The translations under genes were made by a program, and so were the position numbers. The notes under the pieces are model-generated. The model was not told the origin of the DNA. It did no database searches and saw nothing but the letters and a program-made list of their open reading frames with translations. DNA of 6,332 nt from an uncultured Variovorax sp. (GTDB taxonomy: Bacteria; Pseudomonadota; Gammaproteobacteria; Burkholderiales; Burkholderiaceae): contig CAMLCW010000301.1 of assembly GCA_946478645.1 (NCBI GenBank), forward strand, positions 1 through 6,332, given 5' to 3'. Shown piece after piece: positions 1-5,926 of the stretch (position 1 is its first letter; the number at the start of each line of letters is the position of its first letter).

Positions 1-137
1 ACGGCATCAGCGACGAGTTCGGCGTGGCGCGCCACCTGGTCAACCTCGAGGTGGTGAACACCTACGAAGGCACGCACGACATCCACGCGCTGATCCTGGG
101 CCGTGCGATCACGGGCATTGCGGCGTTCGCGAACTAA
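1..137 (+). CDS. gcdH: glutaryl-CoA dehydrogenase, C-terminal end (partial)
   Basis: Only the last 44 codons are in the window, read in frame from base 3 to the TAA at 135-137. The peptide contains [20 protein letters not shown] close to its end. This is the C-terminal signature of glutaryl-CoA dehydrogenase, an FAD-dependent acyl-CoA dehydrogenase that oxidises and decarboxylates glutaryl-CoA to crotonyl-CoA in lysine, tryptophan and glutarate catabolism. The glutamate of YEGTHD (codon 66-68) matches the catalytic base of the family. The downstream family III CoA-transferase supports the assignment, because that pairing supplies glutaryl-CoA. Another short-chain acyl-CoA dehydrogenase cannot be fully excluded from 44 residues, but the [14 protein letters not shown] tail is much closer to GcdH than to butyryl- or isovaleryl-CoA dehydrogenases. 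Confidence 0.85.
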   Translation, partial: GISDEFGVARHLVNLEVVNTYEGTHDIHALILGRAITGIAAFAN

Positions 138-153
138 AAACCCACACGGACTT

Positions 154-261
154 CCGGACGCAGAAGGCGCAGAGATTTCGCAGAGGGCGCAGAAGAAAAC
201 CAAATCTTTTGCGTTGAATTTTTTGCGCCTTCTGCGAAACCTTCGCGTCCTCTGCGTCCGG
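154..261. repeat. imperfect inverted repeat between gcdH and the CoA-transferase gene
   Basis: Arms at 154-196 and 219-261 are 43 nt each and match at 35 of 43 positions when one is reverse-complemented. The outermost 10 nt (CCGGACGCAG) are identical. The loop (197-218) is AT-rich. Each arm is itself built from short direct repeats of the form CGCAGA(A/G)GG: 159-174 and 179-194 match at 14 of 16 positions with a 20-nt period. Short CGCAGAGG/CGCAAAGG-type intergenic repeats of this style recur in many bacterial genomes, which is general knowledge and was not checked here. The transcript would fold into one long hairpin ending 26 nt before the CoA-transferase start. It could attenuate transcription, protect the 3' end of the gcdH mRNA, or simply be a dispersed repeat with no local role. 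There is no clean run of T after it, so a standard intrinsic terminator is unlikely. Confidence 0.8.
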
Positions 262-287
262 TACCCGAATCCGATCTCCGCATCACC

Positions 288-1520
288 ATGACAGCAGCAG
301 CCCTCGACGGCATCAAAGTCCTTGACCTTTCGCGCGTGCTCGCGGGCCCGTGGTGCACGCAGATCCTCGCGGACCTGGGTGCCGACGTGGTCAAGATCGA
401 GCGCCCCGGCGTGGGCGACGACACCCGCACCTGGGGCCCGCCGTTCGTCAAGGACGCGAACGGCAACGACACCGACCAGGCGAGTTACTTCACCGCCTGC
501 AACCGCAACAAACGCTCGGTCACGGTCGACATGGCCACGCCCGACGGGCAGGCGCTGCTGAAACAGATGGCCGCGCAGGCCGACATCGTGGTGGAGAACT
601 TCAAGACCGGCGGCCTGGCGCAGTACGGGCTCGACCACCAGAGCCTGCGCGCGGCCAACCCGCGGCTCATCTACTGCAGCGTGACCGGCTTCGGCCACGA
701 CGGCCCCTACGCCGAGCGCGCGGGCTACGACCTGATGATCCAGGCCATGACCGGCATGATGAGCATCACCGGCCGCCCCGATGGCGAACCCGGTGGCGGT
801 CCGCTGCGCGTGGGCGTGGCGCTCACCGACCTGTTCACCGGCGTCTACGCGAGCACCGCGATCCTCGCGGCGCTGCAGGTGCGCGACCGCACCGGCGAGG
901 GCCAGCACATCGACATGGCGCTGCTCGACGTCGGCATGGCGATCCTCGCCAACCAGGCCAGCGCCTTCCTCAACACCGGCCATGCGCCCGAGCGCCAGGG
1001 CAACACGCACCCGAGCCTCGCGCCCTACCAGGACTTTCCGACGGCCGACGGCGCGATGCTGCTGGCCGTGGGCAACAACGGCCAGTTCGCGCGCTTCTGC
1101 GAGGCGGCCGGCCATCCCGAATGGGCCGCCGATGCGCGTTTTGCCACCAACACGCTGCGCGTGAAGCACCGCGGCGTGCTGATCCCGATGATGGAAGCGC
1201 TCACGCGCACGCGCAGCACCGCCGACTGGATCGCGCTGCTCGAGGACAAGGCCGTGCCCTGCGGCCCGATCAACGACATCGCGCAGGCCTTCTACGACGC
1301 GCAGGTGAAGGCGCGCGGCCTGGCCGTCACGCTGCCGCGCGACGCGGGCGACGGCATCGCGAGCATCACCGGCGTGGCGAGCCCGCTGCGGCTTTCGGCC
1401 ACGCCGCCCGTGCTGCGCCATGCGCCGCCGGCGCTCGGGCAGCACACGCGCGAGGTGCTGGCCGAGTTCGGCATCGACGCCGGGCGCTTCGAGGCATTGC
1501 GCGCGGCCGGGGTGGTCTGA
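288..1520 (+). CDS. family III (CaiB/BaiF) CoA-transferase, probably acting on glutarate
   Basis: A 410-residue protein of normal length for family III CoA-transferases, which move CoA between carboxylic acids through an aspartyl-CoA thioester in an interlocked dimer. Family hallmarks are an N-terminal VLDLSRVLAGPWCTQILADLGADVVKIE (about residues 11-38), the VVENFKTGGL segment (101-110), YCSVTGFG (129-136) and GYDLMIQAMTGMMSITG (146-162). The segment GVALTDLFTG (176-185) holds Asp181, the likely nucleophile. Its position just after gcdH points to a glutarate CoA-transferase, probably using succinyl-CoA as donor like the SUGCT type. The substrate is inferred from context only; formyl-CoA, carnitine or racemase relatives share the fold. 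The ATG at 288 is chosen because family similarity starts within a few residues of it. No convincing Shine-Dalgarno precedes it, and the 5' leader includes the end of the inverted repeat. The VOC gene follows 13 nt after the stop. Confidence 0.92.
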   Translation: MTAAALDGIKVLDLSRVLAGPWCTQILADLGADVVKIERPGVGDDTRTWGPPFVKDANGNDTDQASYFTACNRNKRSVTVDMATPDGQALLKQMAAQADIVVENFKTGGLAQYGLDHQSLRAANPRLIYCSVTGFGHDGPYAERAGYDLMIQAMTGMMSITGRPDGEPGGGPLRVGVALTDLFTGVYASTAILAALQVRDRTGEGQHIDMALLDVGMAILANQASAFLNTGHAPERQGNTHPSLAPYQDFPTADGAMLLAVGNNGQFARFCEAAGHPEWAADARFATNTLRVKHRGVLIPMMEALTRTRSTADWIALLEDKAVPCGPINDIAQAFYDAQVKARGLAVTLPRDAGDGIASITGVASPLRLSATPPVLRHAPPALGQHTREVLAEFGIDAGRFEALRAAGVV

Positions 1521-1533
1521 CACACTGGCGGGC

Positions 1534-1974
1534 ATGCCCACCCGCCCGCTGCCAAGTCCGCCCGCCGCACCGTTCGCGCTGCTGCGCATCGACCACGTCG
1601 TGCTGCGTGTGCGCGACACCGAGCGCGCCATCGGCTTCTACTGCGGCGTGCTCGGCTGCACAGTGGAGAAGCGCCGCGACGACCTCGGCCTCGTGCACCT
1701 GCGCGCCGGTGCGAGCCTGATCGACCTGGTTTCGCACGACGGCCGGCTCGGCCGCCAGGGCGGTGCGCTCGCGGGCCCGGAGGGGCGCAACGTCGACCAT
1801 CTCTGCCTGCGCATCGAACCCTTCGACGAAGCGGCGATCCGCGCGCTGATGGCGCGCAATGGCGTGCCGGTGGACGGCGAGGTGCAGAACAACTTCGGTG
1901 CCGAGGGCGACGGGCCCTCGATCTACGTCACCGATCCGGACGGCAACGGCGTCGAGCTGAAAGGGCCCGCCTGA
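1534..1974 (+). CDS. VOC (glyoxalase/dioxygenase-fold) family protein
   Basis: A 146-residue single-module VOC protein. It has the usual opening strand and helix LRIDHVVLRVRDTERAIGFYCGVLG (about 17-41), a second half starting NVDHLCLRIEPFDEAAI (86-102), and the closing YVTDPDGNGVELKGP (131-145). His21, Asp64 (in LIDLV), His89 and Glu141 fall where the metal ligands of glyoxalase-type VOC enzymes usually sit, so it is probably a metalloenzyme. The reaction cannot be read from sequence; lyase, epimerase, dioxygenase and resistance roles all occur in this superfamily. The ATG at 1534 is preferred over one at 1420, which would add 38 Arg- and Ser-rich residues encoded inside the upstream gene. 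A weak GGCGGG precedes it. It lies 13 nt after the CoA-transferase stop and is probably co-transcribed with it. Confidence 0.88.
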   Translation: MPTRPLPSPPAAPFALLRIDHVVLRVRDTERAIGFYCGVLGCTVEKRRDDLGLVHLRAGASLIDLVSHDGRLGRQGGALAGPEGRNVDHLCLRIEPFDEAAIRALMARNGVPVDGEVQNNFGAEGDGPSIYVTDPDGNGVELKGPA

Positions 1975-1983
1975 TCTGCCTGC

Positions 1984-2442
1984 TCAGCCGGCGCGGCCGA
2001 CGATCGCGACCGCGAACACCGCCACGCCAAGCGCGAGGTTCAGGCTCACGAGCATGCGCACCGTGCCGAGCCGCGCGCCCGCCTCGGGCCACGCGCCCTG
2101 CGCAACCGCGCGGCGCAGCGCCGGGAACACCGCGGCGCGGATGTAGACGTAGACACCGGCCATGACCAGCGCGATGCCCATCATCGCCTGGATGCGCCAA
2201 TGCACGCTTCGGAAGCCGCCCGTGAGCATGATCATCGCGAAGCCGCTCGCGAACAGCAGCGTGACGGCCGCGTCGACGCCGACGAAGAAGCGCCTCAGCA
2301 CCGCCGCCATGGTCGGCAGCCGCAGCGGCGGCTCGAGCGTGGCGGCCACGGCGGGGCGCACCGCGAAGTGCAGGGTGGCCATGCCGCCGACCCAGAAGGC
2401 GGCCGCAAGCAGGTGGATGAGAAGCAGGATGACGTAGGGCAT
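1984..2442 (-). CDS. CopD-like four-helix integral membrane protein
   Basis: A 152-residue hydrophobic protein with four predicted membrane helices at about residues 3-23, 55-75, 83-103 and 127-148. The N-terminus VILLLIHLLAAAFWVGGMATLHFAVRPA, with a histidine in the first helix and a WVGG turn followed by a second histidine and RPA, is typical of the CopD domain family. Some members are linked to copper handling; many others are uncharacterised, sometimes with haem-coordination proposals. His10, His25 and His81 are visible candidate ligands. No copper genes lie nearby, so a copper role is not supported by context. The gene ends 9 nt from the convergent VOC stop with no obvious terminator between them. 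It is divergent from the PEP mutase-like gene. The ATG at 2442 gives a short Met-Pro-Tyr lead directly into helix 1, which fits the family; the Shine-Dalgarno is weak. Confidence 0.82.
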   Translation of the reverse strand: MPYVILLLIHLLAAAFWVGGMATLHFAVRPAVAATLEPPLRLPTMAAVLRRFFVGVDAAVTLLFASGFAMIMLTGGFRSVHWRIQAMMGIALVMAGVYVYIRAAVFPALRRAVAQGAWPEAGARLGTVRMLVSLNLALGVAVFAVAIVGRAG

Positions 2443-2460
2443 GGGTGCCGATCAGAACAC

Positions 2461-2487
2461 CGAAACGTGCGCGCACGCAATGTTTCG
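2461..2487. promoter_or_regulatory. palindromic operator candidate in a divergent promoter region
   Basis: Within the 98-nt gap between the divergent CopD-like and PEP mutase-like genes (2443-2540), the arms CGAAAC (2461-2466) and GTTTCG (2482-2487) form an inverted repeat. It encloses a perfect 10-nt palindrome GTGCGCGCAC (2467-2476). A dyad placed between two divergent starts could be a repressor or activator site. The rest of the gap holds an AT-rich GGTTAAAAC (2495-2503) that might be part of a -10 element, and a 20-nt pyrimidine-only tract (2505-2524). No confident -35/-10 pair was found on either strand. Chance palindromes are common at this GC content, so this is tentative. Confidence 0.3.
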
Positions 2488-2540
2488 CGCCGTGGGTTAA
2501 AACGCCTTCCTCTCTCTCTTCTCCAGAAAGCCGAGACCAC

Positions 2541-3368
2541 ATGACCCGTACCGTCGCCCAGAAACGCGCCGATTTCCGCGCGCTGCACGCACAAGGCTGC
2601 TTCATTCTTCCGAACCCCTGGGACGCGGGCAGCGCGCGCTACCTGCAGGGCCTGGGCTTCAAGGCGCTGGCCACCACCAGCTCGGGGCATGCGTGGTCCC
2701 AGGGGCGGGCCGACGGCGCCGAGACGCGCGACGCCGTGCTCGCTCACCTGCGCGAGATCGTGGCGGCGACCGACCTGCCGGTCAACGCCGACTTCGAGAA
2801 CGGCTTCGGGCGCGACGCCGAGGGCGTGGCCGAGAGCGTGCGCCTGGCGGTCGAGACCGGCGTGGCAGGCCTGTCGATCGAGGACTCGACCGGCGATGCC
2901 GCCGATCCGCTGTTCGCGATCGACATCGCCGTGGCGCGCCTGCGCGCCGCACGCCAGGCCATCGACGCGGCCGGCGGCGACACGCTGCTCGTGGGCCGCG
3001 CCGAGAACTTCATCGTCGGGCGGCCCGACCTCGACGACACCATCGCGCGCCTCAAGGCCTATGACGCGGCCGGCGCCGACTGCCTCTATGCGCCGGCGAT
3101 CCGCACGCGTGAGCAGATCGAGGCCGTGGTCGCCGCAGTCGCGCCCAAGCCGTTCAACCTGCTGATCGGCTGGTCGAGCGAGCTCACGCTGCAGGACGTG
3201 GCCGCGCTCGGCGTGCGCCGCATCAGCGTGGGCGGCGCACTGGCCCGCGCGGCCTGGGGCGGTTTCGACCGCGCGGCGCGCGCCCTGGCCGGCGAAGGGC
3301 GCTTCGACTTCGAAGGCGCCGCCTCGGGGGCCGAGCTCAACCAATTCTTCAAGCCGTTCGCCGCATAG
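2541..3368 (+). CDS. isocitrate lyase / PEP mutase superfamily protein
   Basis: A 275-residue (beta/alpha)8-barrel protein of the PEP mutase/isocitrate lyase superfamily, whose members make or break C-C or C-P bonds next to a carboxylate using Mg2+. Visible motifs are NPWDAGSARYLQGLGFKALATTSSG (25-49), PVNADFENGFG (80-90), with Asp84 and Glu86 in the metal-site positions, GLSIEDSTG (110-118) with Glu114 and Asp115, and LLVGRAENFIVG (149-160) with Arg153. The loop after IEDSTG lacks the K(K/R)CGH catalytic motif of isocitrate and 2-methylisocitrate lyases, so it should not be called PrpB. The family also contains oxaloacetate decarboxylases and phosphonopyruvate hydrolases, and the substrate here is unknown. 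The ATG at 2541 is preferred: an upstream in-frame ATG at 2445 would add 32 unrelated residues and consume the divergent promoter region. The glycosylase gene follows 8 nt after the stop. Confidence 0.87.
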   Translation: MTRTVAQKRADFRALHAQGCFILPNPWDAGSARYLQGLGFKALATTSSGHAWSQGRADGAETRDAVLAHLREIVAATDLPVNADFENGFGRDAEGVAESVRLAVETGVAGLSIEDSTGDAADPLFAIDIAVARLRAARQAIDAAGGDTLLVGRAENFIVGRPDLDDTIARLKAYDAAGADCLYAPAIRTREQIEAVVAAVAPKPFNLLIGWSSELTLQDVAALGVRRISVGGALARAAWGGFDRAARALAGEGRFDFEGAASGAELNQFFKPFAA

Positions 3369-3376
3369 GCTCGCGC

Positions 3377-3967
3377 GTGGCCGGCCGCCGCATCGACCTG
3401 CTGCTCGCGGAGATCCGCGCCTGCAGCGCCTGCGAGGCCCACCTGCCGCTCGGCCCGCGGCCGGTGCTGCAGGCGAGCGTGGGCGCGCGGCTCTTGATCG
3501 TCGGCCAGGCGCCGAGCATGACGGTGCATACGACTGGCGTGCCCTGGGACGACCGCAGCGGCGAGCAGCTCCGGCGCTGGCTCGGCATCGACCGCGAGGT
3601 GTTCTACGACGCGTCACGCATCGCGATCATGCCGATGGGCTATTGCTATCCGGGCCGCGGCGCGAACGGCGACCTGCCGCCGCGGCGGGAATGCGCCGCG
3701 CTCTGGCACGCGCGGCTGCTCGCGCAGATGCCGCAGATCGCGCTGACGCTGCTGGTCGGCCAGTATGCGCAGCGCCACTTTCTCGGCCCCGCACGCAAGG
3801 CCGGTCTCACCGAGACCGTGCAGGCTTTCGAAGAATACGCGCCGCGCTTCATGCCGCTGCCGCATCCGTCGCCGCGCAACACCGGCTGGTTCAAGCACCA
3901 TCCGTGGTTCGAGCGCGACGTGCTGCCGGTGTTGCGCGAGCGCGTGCGCGCGGCGCTCGAGGGCTAG
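3377..3967 (+). CDS. uracil-DNA glycosylase superfamily protein with probable 4Fe-4S cluster
   Basis: A 196-residue protein of the uracil-DNA glycosylase fold, which removes deaminated bases from DNA as the first step of base excision repair. The nucleotide-pocket motif is LLIVGQAPS (39-47) and the DNA-binding/catalytic motif is LPHPSPRN (161-168). Cys16, Cys19, Cys90 and Cys106 have the spacing C-x2-C-x70-C-x15-C, close to the iron-sulphur ligands of family 4 and 5 enzymes, so a 4Fe-4S cluster is likely. Motif A differs from the GEAPG of family 4, and activity on uracil is not certain. The start is the GTG at 3377, because homology (LLLAEIRACSACEAHLPLGPRPVL) begins within 10 residues and the next Met is residue 48; a weak TAGG overlapping the upstream stop may serve as Shine-Dalgarno. 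It lies 8 nt after the PEP mutase-like gene. Its TAG overlaps the stop of the convergent gene. Confidence 0.86.
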   Translation: MAGRRIDLLLAEIRACSACEAHLPLGPRPVLQASVGARLLIVGQAPSMTVHTTGVPWDDRSGEQLRRWLGIDREVFYDASRIAIMPMGYCYPGRGANGDLPPRRECAALWHARLLAQMPQIALTLLVGQYAQRHFLGPARKAGLTETVQAFEEYAPRFMPLPHPSPRNTGWFKHHPWFERDVLPVLRERVRAALEG

Positions 3968-5646
3968 CTTCGAGCTGGGATCGCCCTGCGCGCCGCGGGC
4001 CGGCGCGGCGGCCGCGCCTCGAGCACGAGTTCGGCCGGCAGCGTGTCGTTCCACGACTCGGTGAAGTAGGCGCGGTCGCTCGGCACCAGCTGCGGCAGCG
4101 CCTCGCGCAGCTGCGCGAGTGAGCCTTCGGCCGCCTTCAGGTCGCCGGCCTGCGCCGCGTACCAGGCATGTTCGAACAACAGGCTGCCATGCTGCAGCCC
4201 CGGGTAGCGGCGGCGCCCGGCCTGGTGGTCGGCGAGGCGGGCCGCCGCCACGTCGACCCAGCGCGCAGGCCAGTGCGCCGGGCTGTCGAAGGCATCGGCC
4301 AGCGGCCCGGCCAGCGCCGATATCGCGGCCGGATCGAGCGGCATCTGCGCACGAAACTGCGCGAGCGACGGCTGCGGCCCGGTGCGGCAGTGGCCGCGCG
4401 CGATGCGCATCAGGTAGATCGCATTCCACGCCGAGCGCCCCTGGCCGTCGGTGTGGCCGCAGAGCCACTCGCTGAACGCGATCCACTGCACCGCGCGGCG
4501 CGTCGTGTCGGCATGGCCGTCCTGCGCGAGCGCTGGCAGGTCGGAGAGCCCGACGCGGTCGAACAGCCAGGCCGCCATGCCCATGTTGGCCGCCACGTGC
4601 TGGGCTGCGTCGAAGGAGTGCGATTCGAAGGCCGCCGCCAGTGCCTCGCCAAAGCGCTGCAGCGATTCCTCCGCGAGCGCCGCGGCGGCCTGCGGCTCGC
4701 CGGCCGCCAGCCCGAGCGCGCGCGAGCGGCACACCAGCGCCCAGAGGTTGCACCATTCGAAGCGCACGTCGGGATGGTGGCGCAGCACCAGCGCCCGCGC
4801 CGCGTCGCTGGCCATGCCGCCGAGCAGCGACTCGGCCAGCGGCAGGTCGCGCGCGGTGTAGGCGCACCAGGCCGAGACGATGCATTCCATCGCCCCGAGA
4901 TAGTCGTTGCCGGCCACGTGGTGGGCCAGGCGCTGCTTCTTCAGCGCCTGCAGCCGCCGGCGCGCCTGCTCGTTGTCGCCGAGCCGGCGCCACAGCATCG
5001 CCTCGTTGAGCGTGACGAGCGCGCGCTGGAAATCGGTGGCGGCCAGGCCGCCGGCCAGGCGGATCGAGGCGAGCGCGCTGCTGCCACCATCGCCCGCCAC
5101 GGGGGCCATGAGCCGGCCCTGGCGCGCGGCCTGCTGCGCAGCGACCAATTGCTTCCAGAAGGCCGCGTCCTGCAGGTGCACTGCGTCGGGCGGCGCCGAG
5201 CCGGCCTCGGCCGCGGCGCGCCGCCGCGTGCGCAGGCCCAGGAACGAAGCCACCTCGGCGGCCGTGGCGGCGCGGCCGTCGACCTGCAGGCGCACCCGCG
5301 CGGCCTCGCCGGCGGGCAGCCAGAACGGGCCCTGGCTGCGCCGCTCGGCGTTGAGGAAGCGCGGCTCGCGCTGCGTGTCCTCGCCCCAGCCGACGTCGAG
5401 CTGCCAGCCCTTGAAATCGCGGAAGGCGCGGCTCACGACCATGCGCAGCGTGCTTGCGTCCGAGACCTCGCCGCGCAGGTCGGCCAGGCGCACCAGTCCG
5501 CCCTCGGCGTCGTGCGCATGCTTCATGCGCACCACCAGCCAGAGCGACTGGAACGCCGCGCGCCGTCCGTCGACGGTCTGCGGCGAGGTGAGTTCGATCG
5601 AAAGCGGAGGAAGGGAGGCTGCGGTGGAGGGGGGCACGCCCCGCAT
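3964..5646 (-). CDS. uncharacterised 560-residue protein, TPR-like helical, possible winged-helix N-terminus
   Basis: No family is recognised with confidence. There is no signal peptide or membrane segment, so it is probably cytoplasmic. Residues about 31-110 (FQSLWLVVRMKHA, LVRLADLRGEVSDASTLRMVVSRAFRDFKGW, then QLDVGWGED and GPFWLP) look like a helix, helix-turn-helix and wing, so a DNA-binding winged-helix domain is possible. From about 205 on there are repeated amphipathic helix pairs of TPR style, for example LNEAMLWRRLGDNEQARRRLQAL (213-235), CAYTARDLPLAESLLGGM (261-278) and HAWYAAQAGDLKAAEGSLAQLREALP (493-518). The tail (544-560) is Arg/Pro/Ala-rich. The ATG at 5646 has a GAGG (5651-5654) just upstream. 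It lies 12 nt after the DUF1127 gene, so the two are probably one transcript. A wHTH-TPR regulator or scaffold is the best guess from architecture. The long open frames on the opposite strand of this gene lack family features and are judged to be shadows. Confidence 0.75.
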   Translation of the reverse strand: MRGVPPSTAASLPPLSIELTSPQTVDGRRAAFQSLWLVVRMKHAHDAEGGLVRLADLRGEVSDASTLRMVVSRAFRDFKGWQLDVGWGEDTQREPRFLNAERRSQGPFWLPAGEAARVRLQVDGRAATAAEVASFLGLRTRRRAAAEAGSAPPDAVHLQDAAFWKQLVAAQQAARQGRLMAPVAGDGGSSALASIRLAGGLAATDFQRALVTLNEAMLWRRLGDNEQARRRLQALKKQRLAHHVAGNDYLGAMECIVSAWCAYTARDLPLAESLLGGMASDAARALVLRHHPDVRFEWCNLWALVCRSRALGLAAGEPQAAAALAEESLQRFGEALAAAFESHSFDAAQHVAANMGMAAWLFDRVGLSDLPALAQDGHADTTRRAVQWIAFSEWLCGHTDGQGRSAWNAIYLMRIARGHCRTGPQPSLAQFRAQMPLDPAAISALAGPLADAFDSPAHWPARWVDVAAARLADHQAGRRRYPGLQHGSLLFEHAWYAAQAGDLKAAEGSLAQLREALPQLVPSDRAYFTESWNDTLPAELVLEARPPRRPAARRAIPARS

Positions 5647-5658
5647 TGAACCTCAAAT

Positions 5659-5850
5659 TCAGCGGTAGCGATCCATCAGCGCCGGCAATTCGCTGCGCCC
5701 GATGCCCAGGTCGCGCAGCTCATGGTCGCTCATCGACACCAGGTGGCGCTGCGCGTCGCGTGCGCGGCGGCCGTCCACCACGCGGCGGCGCCAGCCGCCG
5801 AGGGCATGGATCAGGCGTTGATGGAAGGACGATGGCTTGGGCGCGGTCAC
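5659..5850 (-). CDS. DUF1127 (YjiS-like) small basic protein
   Basis: A 63-residue, strongly Arg-rich protein. Its C-terminal half, RDAQRHLVSMSDHELRDLGIGRSELPALMDRYR (31-63), is the DUF1127 signature (L..L.D..LRDLGI.RS.I). DUF1127 proteins are small and common in alpha- and beta-proteobacteria. A few have been tied to RNA binding and sRNA turnover or to phosphate and carbon metabolism, but most have no known function. The start is a GTG at 5850-5848, chosen because a perfect AAGGAG (plus-strand 5857-5862) lies 6 nt upstream. The same frame stays open far upstream into the LysR gene, but those residues are shadow sequence. The next gene on this strand starts 12 nt after the stop. The gene is divergent from the LysR gene, suggesting that the regulator controls it. 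Confidence 0.88.
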   Translation of the reverse strand: MTAPKPSSFHQRLIHALGGWRRRVVDGRRARDAQRHLVSMSDHELRDLGIGRSELPALMDRYR

Positions 5851-5855
5851 GGGGG

Positions 5856-5871
5856 GCTCCTTGGTTGGAGC
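5856..5871 (-). promoter_or_regulatory. small leader hairpin overlapping the DUF1127 ribosome binding site
   Basis: In the minus-strand leader RNA, GCUCC and GGAGC form a perfect 5-bp stem around the 6-nt loop AACCAA. The Shine-Dalgarno AAGGAG is split between the loop end (AA) and the 3' arm (GGAG), so folding would partly hide it. The Shine-Dalgarno itself is the strongest in the window and fixes the GTG start. The stem is short and may be a chance complement, because any GGAG has many CTCC partners in GC-rich DNA. A regulatory role is inference only. Confidence 0.35.
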
Positions 5872-5926
5872 ACCGATCTTCTGGCGCCGCGTGCTATTGT
5901 GGAAGTTGAGAATACTGACAGCGCCG

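Noticed and set aside
154..261. Intrinsic terminator or short CRISPR-like array in the CGCAGARGG repeats
   Set aside because: There is no T-run after the stem, and the units are too short and irregular, with no unique spacers, so a dispersed hairpin repeat is the better reading.
103..291. 62-codon + strand open frame across the gcdH/CoA-transferase spacer
   Set aside because: It is mostly translation of the inverted repeat, with no family similarity or ribosome binding site.
1420..1533. N-terminal extension of the VOC protein from the ATG at 1420
   Set aside because: The 38 extra residues are an out-of-frame reading of the CoA-transferase 3' end and do not resemble the VOC fold, which starts after the ATG at 1534.
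350..1720. 456-codon + strand open frame overlapping the CoA-transferase
   Set aside because: Arg/His/Gly-rich shadow of a clearly conserved enzyme gene.
2445..2540. Upstream start at 2445 for the PEP mutase-like gene
   Set aside because: It would place the start 2 nt from the divergent CopD-like start and add 32 residues unlike the family; the ATG at 2541 is better placed.
2295..3617. 440-codon minus-strand open frame across the PEP mutase-like gene
   Set aside because: It covers parts of three real genes and the divergent promoter region, with no conserved motif.
4168..5649. 493-codon open frame on the + strand opposite the 560-residue gene
   Set aside because: It is an antisense shadow in very GC-rich DNA: the composition is Arg/Ala/Gly-rich with no recognisable domain, and the minus-strand frame has a good start, Shine-Dalgarno and helical organisation.
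3614..5656. 680-codon minus-strand open frame in another register
   Set aside because: It runs through both the glycosylase and the 560-residue gene, is low-complexity Arg/Ala/Gly sequence, and has no family features.
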